Positions 9,451-17,998 of a stretch of DNA of 64,000 bases are shown here, in pieces (positions within the stretch are counted from its first letter, which is position 1; every line of letters starts with the position of its first letter). A program made the position numbers and the translations under genes. The stretch is from positions 132,231 to 196,230 of the forward strand of contig NC_022444.1 of the NCBI RefSeq assembly GCF_000468495.1, in the 5' to 3' direction. The notes under the pieces are model-generated. The model was not told the DNA's origin. It searched no databases and saw only the letters and a program-made list of their open reading frames with translations. The stretch comes from Megalodesulfovibrio gigas DSM 1382 = ATCC 19364. GTDB taxonomy: Bacteria; Desulfobacterota; Desulfovibrionia; Desulfovibrionales; Desulfovibrionaceae.

Positions 9451-9468
9451 AGGTGAAATAGTTCACGA
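9451..9468. promoter_or_regulatory. Rex-like dyad upstream of qrcA
   Basis: GTGAA-ATAG-TTCAC (9453-9466) is a perfect five-base dyad with a four-base centre. It matches the core of the TTGTGAANNNNTTCACAA operator known for Rex, the NADH-sensing repressor of energy genes in sulfate reducers; the outer positions deviate. It sits in the divergent spacer between qrcA and the histidine kinase. Assignment to Rex is inference from the motif and the regulon's known content. Confidence 0.45.
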
Positions 9469-9660
9469 GCAATCCTTTTGGTTACAGCCACGTGAATTTG
9501 TTGTGCTTGACTTCTTCCATGCTTTCGCGGGGGGCCTTGGCCATCTTCGCCCTTTGCTAATACGGCAAGTTGTGGCATGGTGCGGTATGTGAGCAGGCCG
9601 ATTGCCTCCGGCCTGCAGCGCCCCAGGCACCCCCATGTTTCTCGCGGAGCCCGAGCGTCC

Positions 9661-11709
9661 ATGCACCAGCCACACGGCCCTTCCCATCCCTCCAGCCTGG
9701 CGAAACTGCTTGCGATTTTTCGCGCCTCGCCGGGGGCCCCCCCTTTCAGGGCCGCGATTATCCTGGGCTGGCTGCTGCTGGTGCTGTACTGCATCAAGGT
9801 GGAACCCATCGGCGCGCTGTGGCAGGAAATCTTCACGTATTCCCTCATTCTCCCCATCCTGCTGGCAGCCACCACCTGGGGCCGCCTGGGCGGTCTCGGC
9901 ATTGCCCTGGCCGCTGGACTGGTGGCCGGCGCTCCCCTGGTGGGCGAAACCTCAGCCGGCATACCTAATTATACATATAAATTTATCTACAAGTTTATCC
10001 TGTTTCACTGCATCGGCATTACCGTCGCCCTGCTCTGGGAGCGCAGCAAATTGAGTCAGGAGAATCTGGCCCGCTTTCTCCACGGGCTTCCGGTGGGCAT
10101 TTTCCGGTGGTCCTTCGAAAACAAACTCACCGTGACCAACCCGACCCTGCTGAACATGCTGGGCTATCCGGACCTGGAGAGCCTGCAGGCGGTGCCCGTC
10201 AATCAGATCCTCATCCCTTCCGAACGCCTGGAGGTCTGGAAGACCAGCTTCCGGGCCGGGCGCGATCCCGGCCCCCTCATCACCCAGGTGCACCGCGCGG
10301 ACGGACGGCGGATTTGGGTCAAAATCATTGCCAGGATTTCCATGGACCCCGCCACCGGCGAAGTCTGCTACGAAGGGGCGGTGGAGGACGTGACCGAGCG
10401 CATGGAGACGGATGCCTCCCTGCGTAAGCTCAACAGACAGCTACAAGATATTATTGAATTCCTACCGGACGCCACCTTTGTGGTGGATGCCAGCCGGCGC
10501 ATTGTGTTCTGGAACAAGGCCATGGAGGAGATGACCGGCCGCAGCAAGGCGGAAATGCTGGGCAAAAGCAATGCCGACTACGCCTTGGCCTTTTATCGCG
10601 AGCCGAAATCCCTGCTCATTGACCTGTTTTTCGAGGAGCATCCCGAGGCGCCGACGCGCTACAGGGCACTGGAGCGCCGCGGGGAGGCATACATTGCGGA
10701 TGTGTTCGTCCCGCATCTGTCCGAAGGTCGTGGCGCGCATGTGCACGGCATCGCCTCGCCCCTGCGCGATGAGACCGGGGCACTCATCGGGGCCATTGAA
10801 TCCATCCGGGACATCACCCAGCGCGTGGCCGCGGAAGAAGCCCTGCGCAGCGCCAGGGACGACATGGAGCGCCAGGTGGAGGCCCGCACCGCGGAACTGC
10901 GGCTGGCCAACGCCCGGCTGCAGGAAATGGATCAGCTCAAGTCCCTGTTTCTTTCGTCCGCATCGCACGAGCTGCGCACGCCCCTGACCTCGGTGCTCGG
11001 CTTCGTCAAACTCATCCAGCGCGACCTGAACCGCCACCTGCTACCCCTGGTGGAGGGCAACCCCCAGGTGCAGGCCAAGGCCAAGCGAATCCTGGATAAT
11101 CTGGCCATCATCGAAACCGAGGGCGCCCGGCTGGCCCGGCTGGTAAACGATCTGCTGGATTTGAACAAGATTGAATCCGGCAGCATGGAATGGCGGGATC
11201 AGCCCCTGGATGTGCACGAACTCATTCAGAATGCCGTGGAAACGCTTTCTCCGCAGCTTGCCTCCCGGCCCAATCTCACACTGGAAGTGGAGCTGCCGCA
11301 CAACCTGCCCAACATCGTGGCCGATGGCGACCGCATGGCCCAGGTGCTGGTGAACCTGCTCTCCAATGCCGTGAAGTTCACGCAGCAAGGGGTGATCCGG
11401 GTACATGCCAGGACTGAATCCCCGGCCAGTCTGCTCATCCGGGTGCAGGACTCCGGCGTGGGCATCCCCAAGGCCTCCCTGCCGCACATCTTCAATAAAT
11501 TCTATCAGACGGAAGAGGCCGCCCTGCTCCCCTCCTCCATGCGCGGGTCCGGCCTGGGCCTGACCATCTGCCGGCAGATTGTGGAGCACTACGGCGGCCG
11601 CATCTGGGCGGAATCGGAACCCGGCAAGGGCTCCACCTTTCTGGTGCGGCTGCCCCTGCCCTGCGACTCGCCCCTGTGCGGCATGACCGTGACAGACCGG
11701 CCGCAGTAA
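9661..11709 (+). CDS. Membrane PAS sensor histidine kinase
   Basis: 682 residues. Three or four N-terminal membrane helices (about residues 25-125) precede two PAS domains (about 135-240 and 260-385), a coiled coil, a HisKA domain with phospho-acceptor motif SASHELRTPLTSV, and a HATPase_c domain with N-box NLLSNAVKFT and G-box GSGLGLTICRQIV. There is no receiver domain and no adjacent response regulator, so its partner is elsewhere. The ATG at 9661 with GGAG upstream is preferred over one at 9577, whose extra residues are Arg/His/Pro-rich and look non-coding. It is transcribed divergently from qrcABCD, but a link to that operon is not shown. Confidence 0.85.
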   Translation: MHQPHGPSHPSSLAKLLAIFRASPGAPPFRAAIILGWLLLVLYCIKVEPIGALWQEIFTYSLILPILLAATTWGRLGGLGIALAAGLVAGAPLVGETSAGIPNYTYKFIYKFILFHCIGITVALLWERSKLSQENLARFLHGLPVGIFRWSFENKLTVTNPTLLNMLGYPDLESLQAVPVNQILIPSERLEVWKTSFRAGRDPGPLITQVHRADGRRIWVKIIARISMDPATGEVCYEGAVEDVTERMETDASLRKLNRQLQDIIEFLPDATFVVDASRRIVFWNKAMEEMTGRSKAEMLGKSNADYALAFYREPKSLLIDLFFEEHPEAPTRYRALERRGEAYIADVFVPHLSEGRGAHVHGIASPLRDETGALIGAIESIRDITQRVAAEEALRSARDDMERQVEARTAELRLANARLQEMDQLKSLFLSSASHELRTPLTSVLGFVKLIQRDLNRHLLPLVEGNPQVQAKAKRILDNLAIIETEGARLARLVNDLLDLNKIESGSMEWRDQPLDVHELIQNAVETLSPQLASRPNLTLEVELPHNLPNIVADGDRMAQVLVNLLSNAVKFTQQGVIRVHARTESPASLLIRVQDSGVGIPKASLPHIFNKFYQTEEAALLPSSMRGSGLGLTICRQIVEHYGGRIWAESEPGKGSTFLVRLPLPCDSPLCGMTVTDRPQ

Positions 11710-11745
11710 CGCCCGAGGGTCTGTTGTGTTTGGAAAGAACGCCCT

Positions 11746-11775
11746 GGGGAAAGCCTGTTGCAACAAGGTTTCCCC
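11746..11775. terminator. Hairpin between convergent genes (dispersed family)
   Basis: GGGGAAAGCCTGTTG followed directly by CAACAAGGTTTCCCC gives a near-perfect 15-base stem. It lies between the 3' ends of the histidine kinase and the HD-domain gene and can terminate both. Same design as the hairpin at 1-36. Confidence 0.6.
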
Positions 11776-11814
11776 TCTCGCAAAGATCTTCCTCAAGAAT
11801 ACAATGCGCTATCG

Positions 11815-12453
11815 TCACGCCTTGCCGTTCTTGCGCTCCCACCAGCTCTGATCCGGTCCCTTGAACCACCAGTCGGTATGATCCGTCTGGCTAATGCGTA
11901 CGGCCAGCTCCCTGCCCGCCGGGGTGCGCAGGCGTTCCAGGGCGCAATCCAGCCAGGCCTTGGCATAGGGGTTGCCCAGGTCCTGCTGTTCCTTGAGATT
12001 AAGGATGAGGTCGATCTGATCGGCATCCTGGGCCAGCTGGGCTTCCAGGGTCTGCACGGCTTCCAGCTCGTGCCACAGGGGCAGCAGCAGCGGCGCCAAG
12101 CCTGTGCCGGCCAGGGTATCGCCCAGGGCGGCCGTGCGCTGGGAGCTGTTGTAGCGGCGGTTCACGTAATTGAAGTCCCCGGTGCGGGCCTCGTGCAAAT
12201 CGTGAAACAGACAGAGCATGGCCGTATGGGAGGGGTTGGCGCCTTCGGTCATGGTGGCGAGCACATAGCCTACCACCGAGGTGCGGAAGGAGTGCTCGGC
12301 CACATTTTCCGCGCCCGAGCCCAGAAACTGGTAGCCCGTGCGCGGGGTTTTGCGCAGCATGCCGCATTCAAACAGGAAATCCGCCAGGCGGGTCAGGGTG
12401 TCCCGCCCGGCGAAGTTGGCCTGAAAATCTGAATACTCTGAAGAATCCGACAT
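11815..12453 (-). CDS. HD domain phosphohydrolase, YfbR/HDDC2-like
   Basis: 212 residues. The metal-binding HD signature is visible: the first histidine in AEHSFRTSVV and the paired residues in CLFHDLHEARTGD, followed by NRRYN. This is the arrangement of the YfbR/HDDC2 group, which dephosphorylates deoxynucleoside 5'-monophosphates. The ATG at 12453 lies two bases beyond the argJ stop codon, so the two are almost certainly one transcript with coupled translation. A longer in-frame extension inside argJ is not supported. Substrate is inferred from the family only. Confidence 0.82.
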   Translation of the reverse strand: MSDSSEYSDFQANFAGRDTLTRLADFLFECGMLRKTPRTGYQFLGSGAENVAEHSFRTSVVGYVLATMTEGANPSHTAMLCLFHDLHEARTGDFNYVNRRYNSSQRTAALGDTLAGTGLAPLLLPLWHELEAVQTLEAQLAQDADQIDLILNLKEQQDLGNPYAKAWLDCALERLRTPAGRELAVRISQTDHTDWWFKGPDQSWWERKNGKA

Positions 12454-12455
12454 GA

Positions 12456-13637
12456 TTACGTCGTGTACTCGGCGTTGATGGTCACGTATTCGTGGGTCAG
12501 GTCCGAGGCCAGCAGCACATAGGAGCCGGGGCCGGACCCGATGGACAGATGGATATGGATGTCCTGACGGCGCATGTGCGGGGCCAGCAGGGCCTTGTGA
12601 TCCTGCGGGATGGGCGCGCCCTTGGCGAAGATGGGAATGCCGCACAGACTGAGGTTGACGTCGCCGGGGTTGAAGTCCACGCCGCTGCGGCCCAGGGCAG
12701 CAACGATGCGGCCCCAGTTGGGGTCACGACCGTACATGGCCGTCTTGACCAGGGGCGAATGCCCGATGGTCCGGGCCACGATTTCGGCATCCCCCATGGA
12801 TCTGGCGCCGCTGACATGGATGCGGACCACCTTGGAGCCGCCCTCGGCATCCTGGACGATCATGTAGGCCAGGGTCTGACACACCTGGGCCACGCCCTCG
12901 GCCAGGCCCTGCAGCTCGCCGTCGCCGATGGTCACGCCGCTGGCGCCGTTGGCCAGGGCGAACACGCAGTCATTGGTGGAGGTGTCGCCATCCACGGTGA
13001 CGCGGTTGAAGCTGGCGTCCACGGCGGCGCGCAGCACGCTGCGCCACTGCTCGGGGGCCACCTCGGCATCGGTGAGCACCACGCCCAGCATGGTGGCCAT
13101 GTTCGGGCAGATCATGCCTGCGCCCTTGGCCATGCCGAAGATGGCGCACTCCTTGCCGTCCGGGCTGGTGAGTCTGGCGGCGGCCATTTTGGGGAAGGCG
13201 TCGGTGGTCATGATGGCGCGGGCAAAGTCCGTGGCCGCGGCCTGGCCGAGATTCGCCTGCACCAGGGGCATGGCCGTGGCCCATTTGTCCATGGGCATGC
13301 GCACGCCGATGACGCCCGTGGAAGCTGGCAGGATCTCGCCTTCCTCCAGGCCCAGGGCTTCGGCCAGCAGGCGGCAGCTTTCCAGACAATCCGCCAAACC
13401 GGCTTCGCCAGTGCAGGCGTTGGCCTGGCCGGCATTGATGACCACGGCGCGCATGGCGTCGGCCCGTTCCAGTCGCTCCCGGGCCACCAGCACGGGCGCG
13501 GCCTGAAATCTATTGGTGGTGAACACGCCGGCCGCCACGGCAGGACGGTCGGAGACGATCACGGCAAGGTCGTTGCGGTCCTTCTTGAAGCCGGCAGGCA
13601 CTGCCGCGAAGGAATACCCTTTGGGGACGGGAATCAT
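12456..13637 (-). CDS. argJ: Bifunctional glutamate N-acetyltransferase/amino-acid acetyltransferase
   Basis: 393 residues. ArgJ transfers the acetyl group from N-acetylornithine to glutamate in the cyclic arginine pathway. The self-cleavage region is clear: NMATMLGVVLTDAEV, where the chain is cut before the Thr that becomes the nucleophile of the beta subunit. Also present are an N-terminal KGYSFAAVPAG segment and GDTSTNDCVFALANG. The ATG at 13637 has GGAG about nine bases upstream; an in-frame TTG at 13670 is less likely. It is followed two bases later by the HD phosphohydrolase gene. Confidence 0.95.
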   Translation of the reverse strand: MIPVPKGYSFAAVPAGFKKDRNDLAVIVSDRPAVAAGVFTTNRFQAAPVLVARERLERADAMRAVVINAGQANACTGEAGLADCLESCRLLAEALGLEEGEILPASTGVIGVRMPMDKWATAMPLVQANLGQAAATDFARAIMTTDAFPKMAAARLTSPDGKECAIFGMAKGAGMICPNMATMLGVVLTDAEVAPEQWRSVLRAAVDASFNRVTVDGDTSTNDCVFALANGASGVTIGDGELQGLAEGVAQVCQTLAYMIVQDAEGGSKVVRIHVSGARSMGDAEIVARTIGHSPLVKTAMYGRDPNWGRIVAALGRSGVDFNPGDVNLSLCGIPIFAKGAPIPQDHKALLAPHMRRQDIHIHLSIGSGPGSYVLLASDLTHEYVTINAEYTT

Positions 13638-13846
13638 GGGTGTGATCTCCGAAACAGGAAGGTTAAGCAAGGAAGTCCGGTAGCCCGGGTTGTTCGGGCT
13701 GCACGGTAGCAGTACATGGATCAGGGGGAAGATTCAAGATGCGCCACCGCTGCCGGGAGGCGGTCCCTTGACAAGACCGCCGCCGCTGCGGCAAGCAATG
13801 GCATTTCCCATAATGCACCTCACTCCTGCAAGGCCATTGCATTCTC

Positions 13847-15256
13847 ATGAAAAAACCCGTCATCCATGACGCCGTGGTCATTGGCGCCGGCGCGGCCGGT
13901 TGCGCCGTGGCCCAGGCCCTGACCCTGGCCGGCGCGGACGTCTGCGTGGTGGAGGCCGGGGCGGACATCCTGGCCGCCGGCGCCAGCAAGGGCGATCCCG
14001 GCATCCTGCGCAGCGGCTTCGATCTGCCCCTTCAGGGCCGGTCCCTGGCCTGCGTGCGCAAGGGGCGCGCCGTGTTCGCCGCCATCAAGGACCGCTTCCA
14101 GCTGCCGCTGCTGGCCACCCGCGCCCTGGTGCCGGCCGCCACGCCGGAACAGGCCGCCAGCCTGCCGAATCTGCTGGAACAGGCGCTGGCCGCCGGGGCC
14201 ACCGCCTCCCTGGTGGATGGACCGGCCGTGCAGGCCCTGGAGCCAGGTCTGACCCCGGGCGCTCTCGGGGCACTGCTGGTGGAGGATGAAGCCGTCGTCG
14301 ATCCCTGGTCCACCCCCCTGGCCCTGGCCTGGCAGGCCTCCCTGCACGGGGCGGACTTCCGCTTCCTGACCGCAGTGAAGGACGGCCAGCGCGAGGACGG
14401 CGTATGGGTGCTGCACACCAGCCGCGGCACGGTGCGCGGCCGCGTGGTGGTCAACTGCGCCGGCATGCAGGCCGACGTGGTGGAAGCCTTGCGCCAGTCT
14501 GGCGCATTCCACCAGACTCCGCGCAAGGAACAATATCTTTGCTTCGCCAAGAACGCCGCCCGGCTGCTCAAGCACATCGTGCTGCCGTTCCCGGGTTTCG
14601 GCGACGTGGCCGTATTCCCGTCCATCTTCGGCAATGTCATGGCCGGCCCGTACACCACCACGGTGAAGGATCGCGGCAACGCAGAAACGGCCGCCAAGCA
14701 GCTGACCCGCCTGGAGCGCCTGGCCGCGGCCCGGTTGCCGGCCCTGGCCGGCGAAGAGGTGCTGGCCGGCTACGCCCGGGTGCGGCCGGCCAATCTGAGC
14801 GAGGAACTGCTGTTCGAGGTGGACACGGATGCCGGCTGGATCACCATCGCCGGCATTGCCACCCTGGGCCTGGCCGGGGCGTTGGGTGTGGCCGCCATGG
14901 CCGCCGAGGCCGTTGCCGAACACTTCAAACCCGCCAGACCCGTGGCCAATCCGCAATGGCCCGTGGTGCCCATGCTGGCCGAACACCTGCACCGGCCCTG
15001 GCAGCAGCGCACCCCCGGCGACATCGTCTGCCACTGCGAACGCGTGACCCAGGCCGAAATCGAGGCCACCTTCGCCTCGCCCCTGCCCCCGGGAGATCTG
15101 CACGGTCTCAAGCGCCGCACCCGGGCCGGCATGGGCCTGTGCCAGGGAGACGGCTGCGCCCATGTCACCACCATGCTGGCCGGCCTGGCCAAGCCGCCCC
15201 TGCGGGTCAAGCCGCCCTATGCATCGCTGGAAAAAACCCCGCGCAAGAAGGCATAA
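13847..15256 (+). CDS. FAD-dependent oxidoreductase with C-terminal BFD-like [2Fe-2S] domain (GlpA-like)
   Basis: 469 residues. The N-terminus has a dinucleotide-binding fold (VVIGAGAAGCAVAQALTLAG) of the DAO/glycerol-3-phosphate dehydrogenase class. The C-terminal ~75 residues contain CHCERVTQAEIEATF and a later GLCQGDGC, the four-cysteine pattern of the BFD-like [2Fe-2S] domain. The combination is typical of bacterial GlpA-like and HcnC-related amine or polyol dehydrogenases. It ends 12 bases before a second FAD protein, and the pair probably forms one enzyme. No glpK, glpF or hcnA is adjacent, so glycerol 3-phosphate as substrate is only a possibility. A large antisense frame here is a GC-bias artefact. 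Confidence 0.8.
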   Translation: MKKPVIHDAVVIGAGAAGCAVAQALTLAGADVCVVEAGADILAAGASKGDPGILRSGFDLPLQGRSLACVRKGRAVFAAIKDRFQLPLLATRALVPAATPEQAASLPNLLEQALAAGATASLVDGPAVQALEPGLTPGALGALLVEDEAVVDPWSTPLALAWQASLHGADFRFLTAVKDGQREDGVWVLHTSRGTVRGRVVVNCAGMQADVVEALRQSGAFHQTPRKEQYLCFAKNAARLLKHIVLPFPGFGDVAVFPSIFGNVMAGPYTTTVKDRGNAETAAKQLTRLERLAAARLPALAGEEVLAGYARVRPANLSEELLFEVDTDAGWITIAGIATLGLAGALGVAAMAAEAVAEHFKPARPVANPQWPVVPMLAEHLHRPWQQRTPGDIVCHCERVTQAEIEATFASPLPPGDLHGLKRRTRAGMGLCQGDGCAHVTTMLAGLAKPPLRVKPPYASLEKTPRKKA

Positions 15257-15268
15257 AGGACGGAGATC

Positions 15269-16573
15269 ATGGCGAAAAAAAAACGCATCCGTTTTCCGTC
15301 CAAGCCTTCGCGGTATGAATTCGATGTCGCCATCATCGGCGGCGGCGTCTCGGGCCTGGCGGCCGCGGCCCAGCTCTCCCGCGTGGCCGAGCTGGAAGTG
15401 GTGGTCCTGGAAAAGGAAGTGGAGCCCGGCGGCGCGCCCCAGCACATCGACAATTATTCCTTCGGCTGGCGCGAGTACAAGCGGCCCATGCAGGGCCCGA
15501 CCTACGCCAAGAAGATGCTGGCCGGCGCCAAGCGCACGGAGATTCTGGGCGGGGTGCAGGCCCTCTCCATTACGCGGGACGGGACGGACCACGCCGTCAT
15601 CCAGGCCGTGGGACCGCAAGGGTCCTTCACCGTCAAGGCCCGGCGGGTCCTGCTGGCCAGCGGCGCCTGGGAGTCCTCCCGGTTTTCCAGAAAACTGGCC
15701 GGCTCGCGCCCGTTGGGCGTCATGACCTCTGGGGCGCTGCTCCGGCACATGGCCCTGACCAAGGTGCTGCCCTTTTCCCGGCCGGTGATGCTGGGGTCGG
15801 AGTGGGTGTCCCTGGCGTCCATCGTCACCATGCACAAGGCCGGCATGGAACCGCCCATCCTGGTGGACGAATGGCCCGGACCGGCCGCGCCGGCCATGGT
15901 CCTCAAGGGCCTGTGCAAAAAATACGGCATGACCTTCCAGCCGGATACGCGGGTGGAACGCATTATCGGCCGGCAGAAGGTGGAAGCCGTGGTGCTGGAG
16001 CACCAAGGCCGGCGCACCCTGCAGGTCTGTGACGGCGTGCTGCTGACCGGCCGCTTCAAACCCGAGGCTCCGTATCTGGCCGGTGGGTTTCTGGACGTGG
16101 ACGCCGGCTCCTGCGGCCCGGCCACGGATCAGTTTCATCGCGTCTATGAAGACGAGTCCCCCACCCCGGTGTACGCCTGCGGCAACCTGCTGGGCCTGGC
16201 CAAAAGCTCCTGGGTCTGCTCCAAACAGGGGGAAACAGCCGCCACGCTCATTGCCCAGGACATCGCCGGCGCATTGGATCAGGCCCCCGGCGTGCCGGTG
16301 CACATCTCCCCGCCCCTCAAATACGTGTGGCCGCAGCGTCATGTGTTTGAAAAAGGTGAGCAATCCCCCAAGTTCTACGTGGATTTCGAAAAACCTTGCA
16401 CCGGCGTGCTGGCCCTGCGCAGCGACGGTCGCAAAGTGGCGGATCGCTTCCTCCCCCAGGCCATCCCCGGCCGGTTGGAAGTGCTGGAGCCACCGCCGGC
16501 CATGCTCCCCGTGCTGCGGGGCGGCACCCGGCTGACAGTGACGCTGGAGCACCCCGACGACGGGCCGTTCTAG
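15269..16573 (+). CDS. NAD(P)/FAD-dependent oxidoreductase, partner of the upstream GlpA-like protein
   Basis: 434 residues. The N-terminal Rossmann motif (VAIIGGGVSGLAAAAQL) starts near residue 20. The order of segments matches the pyridine nucleotide-disulfide oxidoreductase-like subunit found next to GlpA/HcnC-type genes (YGMTFQPDTRVERIIG, YACGNLLGLAKSSWVCSKQG). The last ~110 residues after the FAD domain are an extension with no motif I recognise; it lacks CxxC pairs, so it is not the DUF1667 iron-sulfur module that completes this system in some anaerobes. AAGGACGGAGATC precedes the ATG at 15269. It is followed by two hairpin terminators. Confidence 0.78.
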   Translation: MAKKKRIRFPSKPSRYEFDVAIIGGGVSGLAAAAQLSRVAELEVVVLEKEVEPGGAPQHIDNYSFGWREYKRPMQGPTYAKKMLAGAKRTEILGGVQALSITRDGTDHAVIQAVGPQGSFTVKARRVLLASGAWESSRFSRKLAGSRPLGVMTSGALLRHMALTKVLPFSRPVMLGSEWVSLASIVTMHKAGMEPPILVDEWPGPAAPAMVLKGLCKKYGMTFQPDTRVERIIGRQKVEAVVLEHQGRRTLQVCDGVLLTGRFKPEAPYLAGGFLDVDAGSCGPATDQFHRVYEDESPTPVYACGNLLGLAKSSWVCSKQGETAATLIAQDIAGALDQAPGVPVHISPPLKYVWPQRHVFEKGEQSPKFYVDFEKPCTGVLALRSDGRKVADRFLPQAIPGRLEVLEPPPAMLPVLRGGTRLTVTLEHPDDGPF

Positions 16574-16600
16574 AGCATTTTAGTTTTGAGAAATGATTTT

Positions 16601-16642
16601 GCGAGAGGGGAAGCCTTTTTACAAAAGGTTCTCCCCTCTCGC
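16601..16642 (+). terminator. Strong hairpin terminator
   Basis: GCGAGAGGGG...CCCCTCTCGC forms a ten-base outer stem, extended by AAGCCTTTT/AAAAGGTT inside. It lies 28 bases after the oxidoreductase stop codon. Confidence 0.65.
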
Positions 16643-16710
16643 GCTCTCCCCTTCCAAAAATCTGATCATATTTTGTAATTATAACAGAAGTTTTTGGGGA
16701 GGGGAGGTCT

Positions 16711-16744
16711 GGGGGAAGAACCTTTCTGAAGGAAGGTTCCTCCC
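16711..16744 (+). terminator. Second hairpin of the dispersed GGGGAAG family
   Basis: GGGGGAAGAACCTTTCT pairs with GGAAGGTTCCTCCC across a short GAA loop. The left arm is almost identical to that at positions 1-17 and 19792-19808. Confidence 0.6.
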
Positions 16745-16940
16745 TCGCACCCTCTTTCCAAAAGACTTTTTCTGGTGAGCCCAGGCTCCTATCACATCTT
16801 CACACAACCCGGCAGGTTGCCCTGTCCCGCCCTTGCCAGATTGCAGGGATATGATACAAGGAGTGGCATCTTAACCTTATCTTACAGTATCCTACAATTA
16901 TTCACCCTGCCGCCAGGCACGCCGGCGGCCCGAGGCACCC

Positions 16941-17735
16941 ATGCGGCTTCGCCACACGCTCTCTGCCGTCCTGCAGCGCCTGCTGGGCCGCCCTGCGCCC
17001 AGCCAGACCAACGGGCACTACTACAATGCCCTTGCCGCACGCGAAGCACTGTCGATCCAGCCAGTCCGCCGTAAGAACGTGCTGGTGGTTGGATGCAACA
17101 CCGGACACGATTGCACGTATTTTGTCGAAGCAGGTGCGCGCGAAGTGCACGGCCTGGACGTGGTGGAATCCATTGGACAGGACTTCCAGCATCCGGCGGT
17201 GCAGTATCATCGCATCAGTGCAGAATGCATGTCCTGTTTTCCAGATGATATGTTCGATCTTGTCTACAGCTTTGCCACCATGGAGCATGTGCCGAACATC
17301 GCCGCGGCATTTCAGGAGATGTGTCGTGTCACCACGCCCGGAGGCGTGCTCTTTTCCGTGGCCGCCCCGCTGTGGCATTCGCGGTATGGCCACCACAAAG
17401 CCAATCTTTTCCAGAATTTTCCCTGGATTCACTTGTGCCTGTCCAAGGAAGAAATAATCCAGTGGTACCTGGAAACCTGTCCGGACGAAATGCCGCACGA
17501 GCGAGAGCATATCCGGCACCACGTGGAATACATGCTCAACCCCGCATTCTTCAATATGCGCCCTGCCCGGGAGTATCTGCACGTGTGCGCCGCCCTGCCC
17601 ATGCAGCTCGTGGTCAATCGGCTGGACCTCGACGATGCCTCCCATTTGACGCCCGACATCCGCCGCCTTCTCGGAAACCGCTACGACGACGAAGAGCTTC
17701 TGGCCGTGACGCATCGGTATATCGCGCGAAAGTAG
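16941..17735 (+). CDS. Class I SAM-dependent methyltransferase
   Basis: 264 residues. Motif I is VLVVGCNTGHDCTYF (about residues 46-60), followed by an acidic ribose contact in VHGLDVVE and a post-motif LVYSFATMEHVPNI, the Methyltransf_11 pattern. Cofactor use is therefore likely; the acceptor is unknown. The C-terminal ~110 residues have no recognisable domain. The start at 16941 has only a weak CGAGG ribosome site. It is monocistronic: hairpins precede it and an AT-rich spacer with an inverted repeat follows. Such methyltransferases often act on glycans or small molecules, but no biosynthetic neighbours are present. Confidence 0.75.
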   Translation: MRLRHTLSAVLQRLLGRPAPSQTNGHYYNALAAREALSIQPVRRKNVLVVGCNTGHDCTYFVEAGAREVHGLDVVESIGQDFQHPAVQYHRISAECMSCFPDDMFDLVYSFATMEHVPNIAAAFQEMCRVTTPGGVLFSVAAPLWHSRYGHHKANLFQNFPWIHLCLSKEEIIQWYLETCPDEMPHEREHIRHHVEYMLNPAFFNMRPAREYLHVCAALPMQLVVNRLDLDDASHLTPDIRRLLGNRYDDEELLAVTHRYIARK

Positions 17736-17823
17736 CCAGCACCCGCACGTCGTGCACCCTCATCCAAACGCCGAAGGTGCACACCCGTGCTTGGTTGCTG
17801 CGCGCCCGGTGCGCACGCCCCTG

Positions 17824-17851
17824 AAATACCCTCCATACTATTTGGGTATTT
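17824..17851. promoter_or_regulatory. Inverted repeat upstream of the YeiH-like transporter gene
   Basis: AAATACCC (17824-17831) and GGGTATTT (17844-17851) form perfect eight-base arms with a 12-base centre in an AT-rich promoter region about 150 bases before the transporter start. The size and spacing suit a dimeric activator or repressor such as a LysR-type protein; yeiH genes are commonly LysR-controlled. No LysR gene is adjacent. Confidence 0.45.
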
Positions 17852-17998
17852 ATCTTTATCACCTAACATTTTTTTCATTGAATATCCTGCGGTTTTTTGC
17901 TTTCGTGCAACGAGCGTTGGCGATTTTTACGCCCGCCACCCTGTTGCGTATGCAACTATAAACACCCCCCATATCCCTATCTGCATTGGAGGAACGAC

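Larger units (their letters stand above)
16574..16940. other. Intergenic region with two tandem terminator hairpins
   Basis: About 370 bases after the oxidoreductase pair. It contains hairpins at 16601-16642 and 16711-16744 separated by an AT-rich stretch that includes TTTTGTAATTATAACAG. TATGAT at 16850 could be a -10 element for the methyltransferase gene, but no matching -35 is visible. No coding sequence is supported. Confidence 0.55.

Noticed and set aside
9446-9451. TTGACA on the minus strand as the qrc promoter -35 box
   Set aside because: No acceptable -10 element lies 16-19 bases downstream.
13820-16552. 910-codon open frame on the minus strand
   Set aside because: It is exactly antisense to the two FAD oxidoreductases, which have clear cofactor motifs. 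Its translation is Gly/His/Gln-rich with no domain, the usual product of high-GC third positions.
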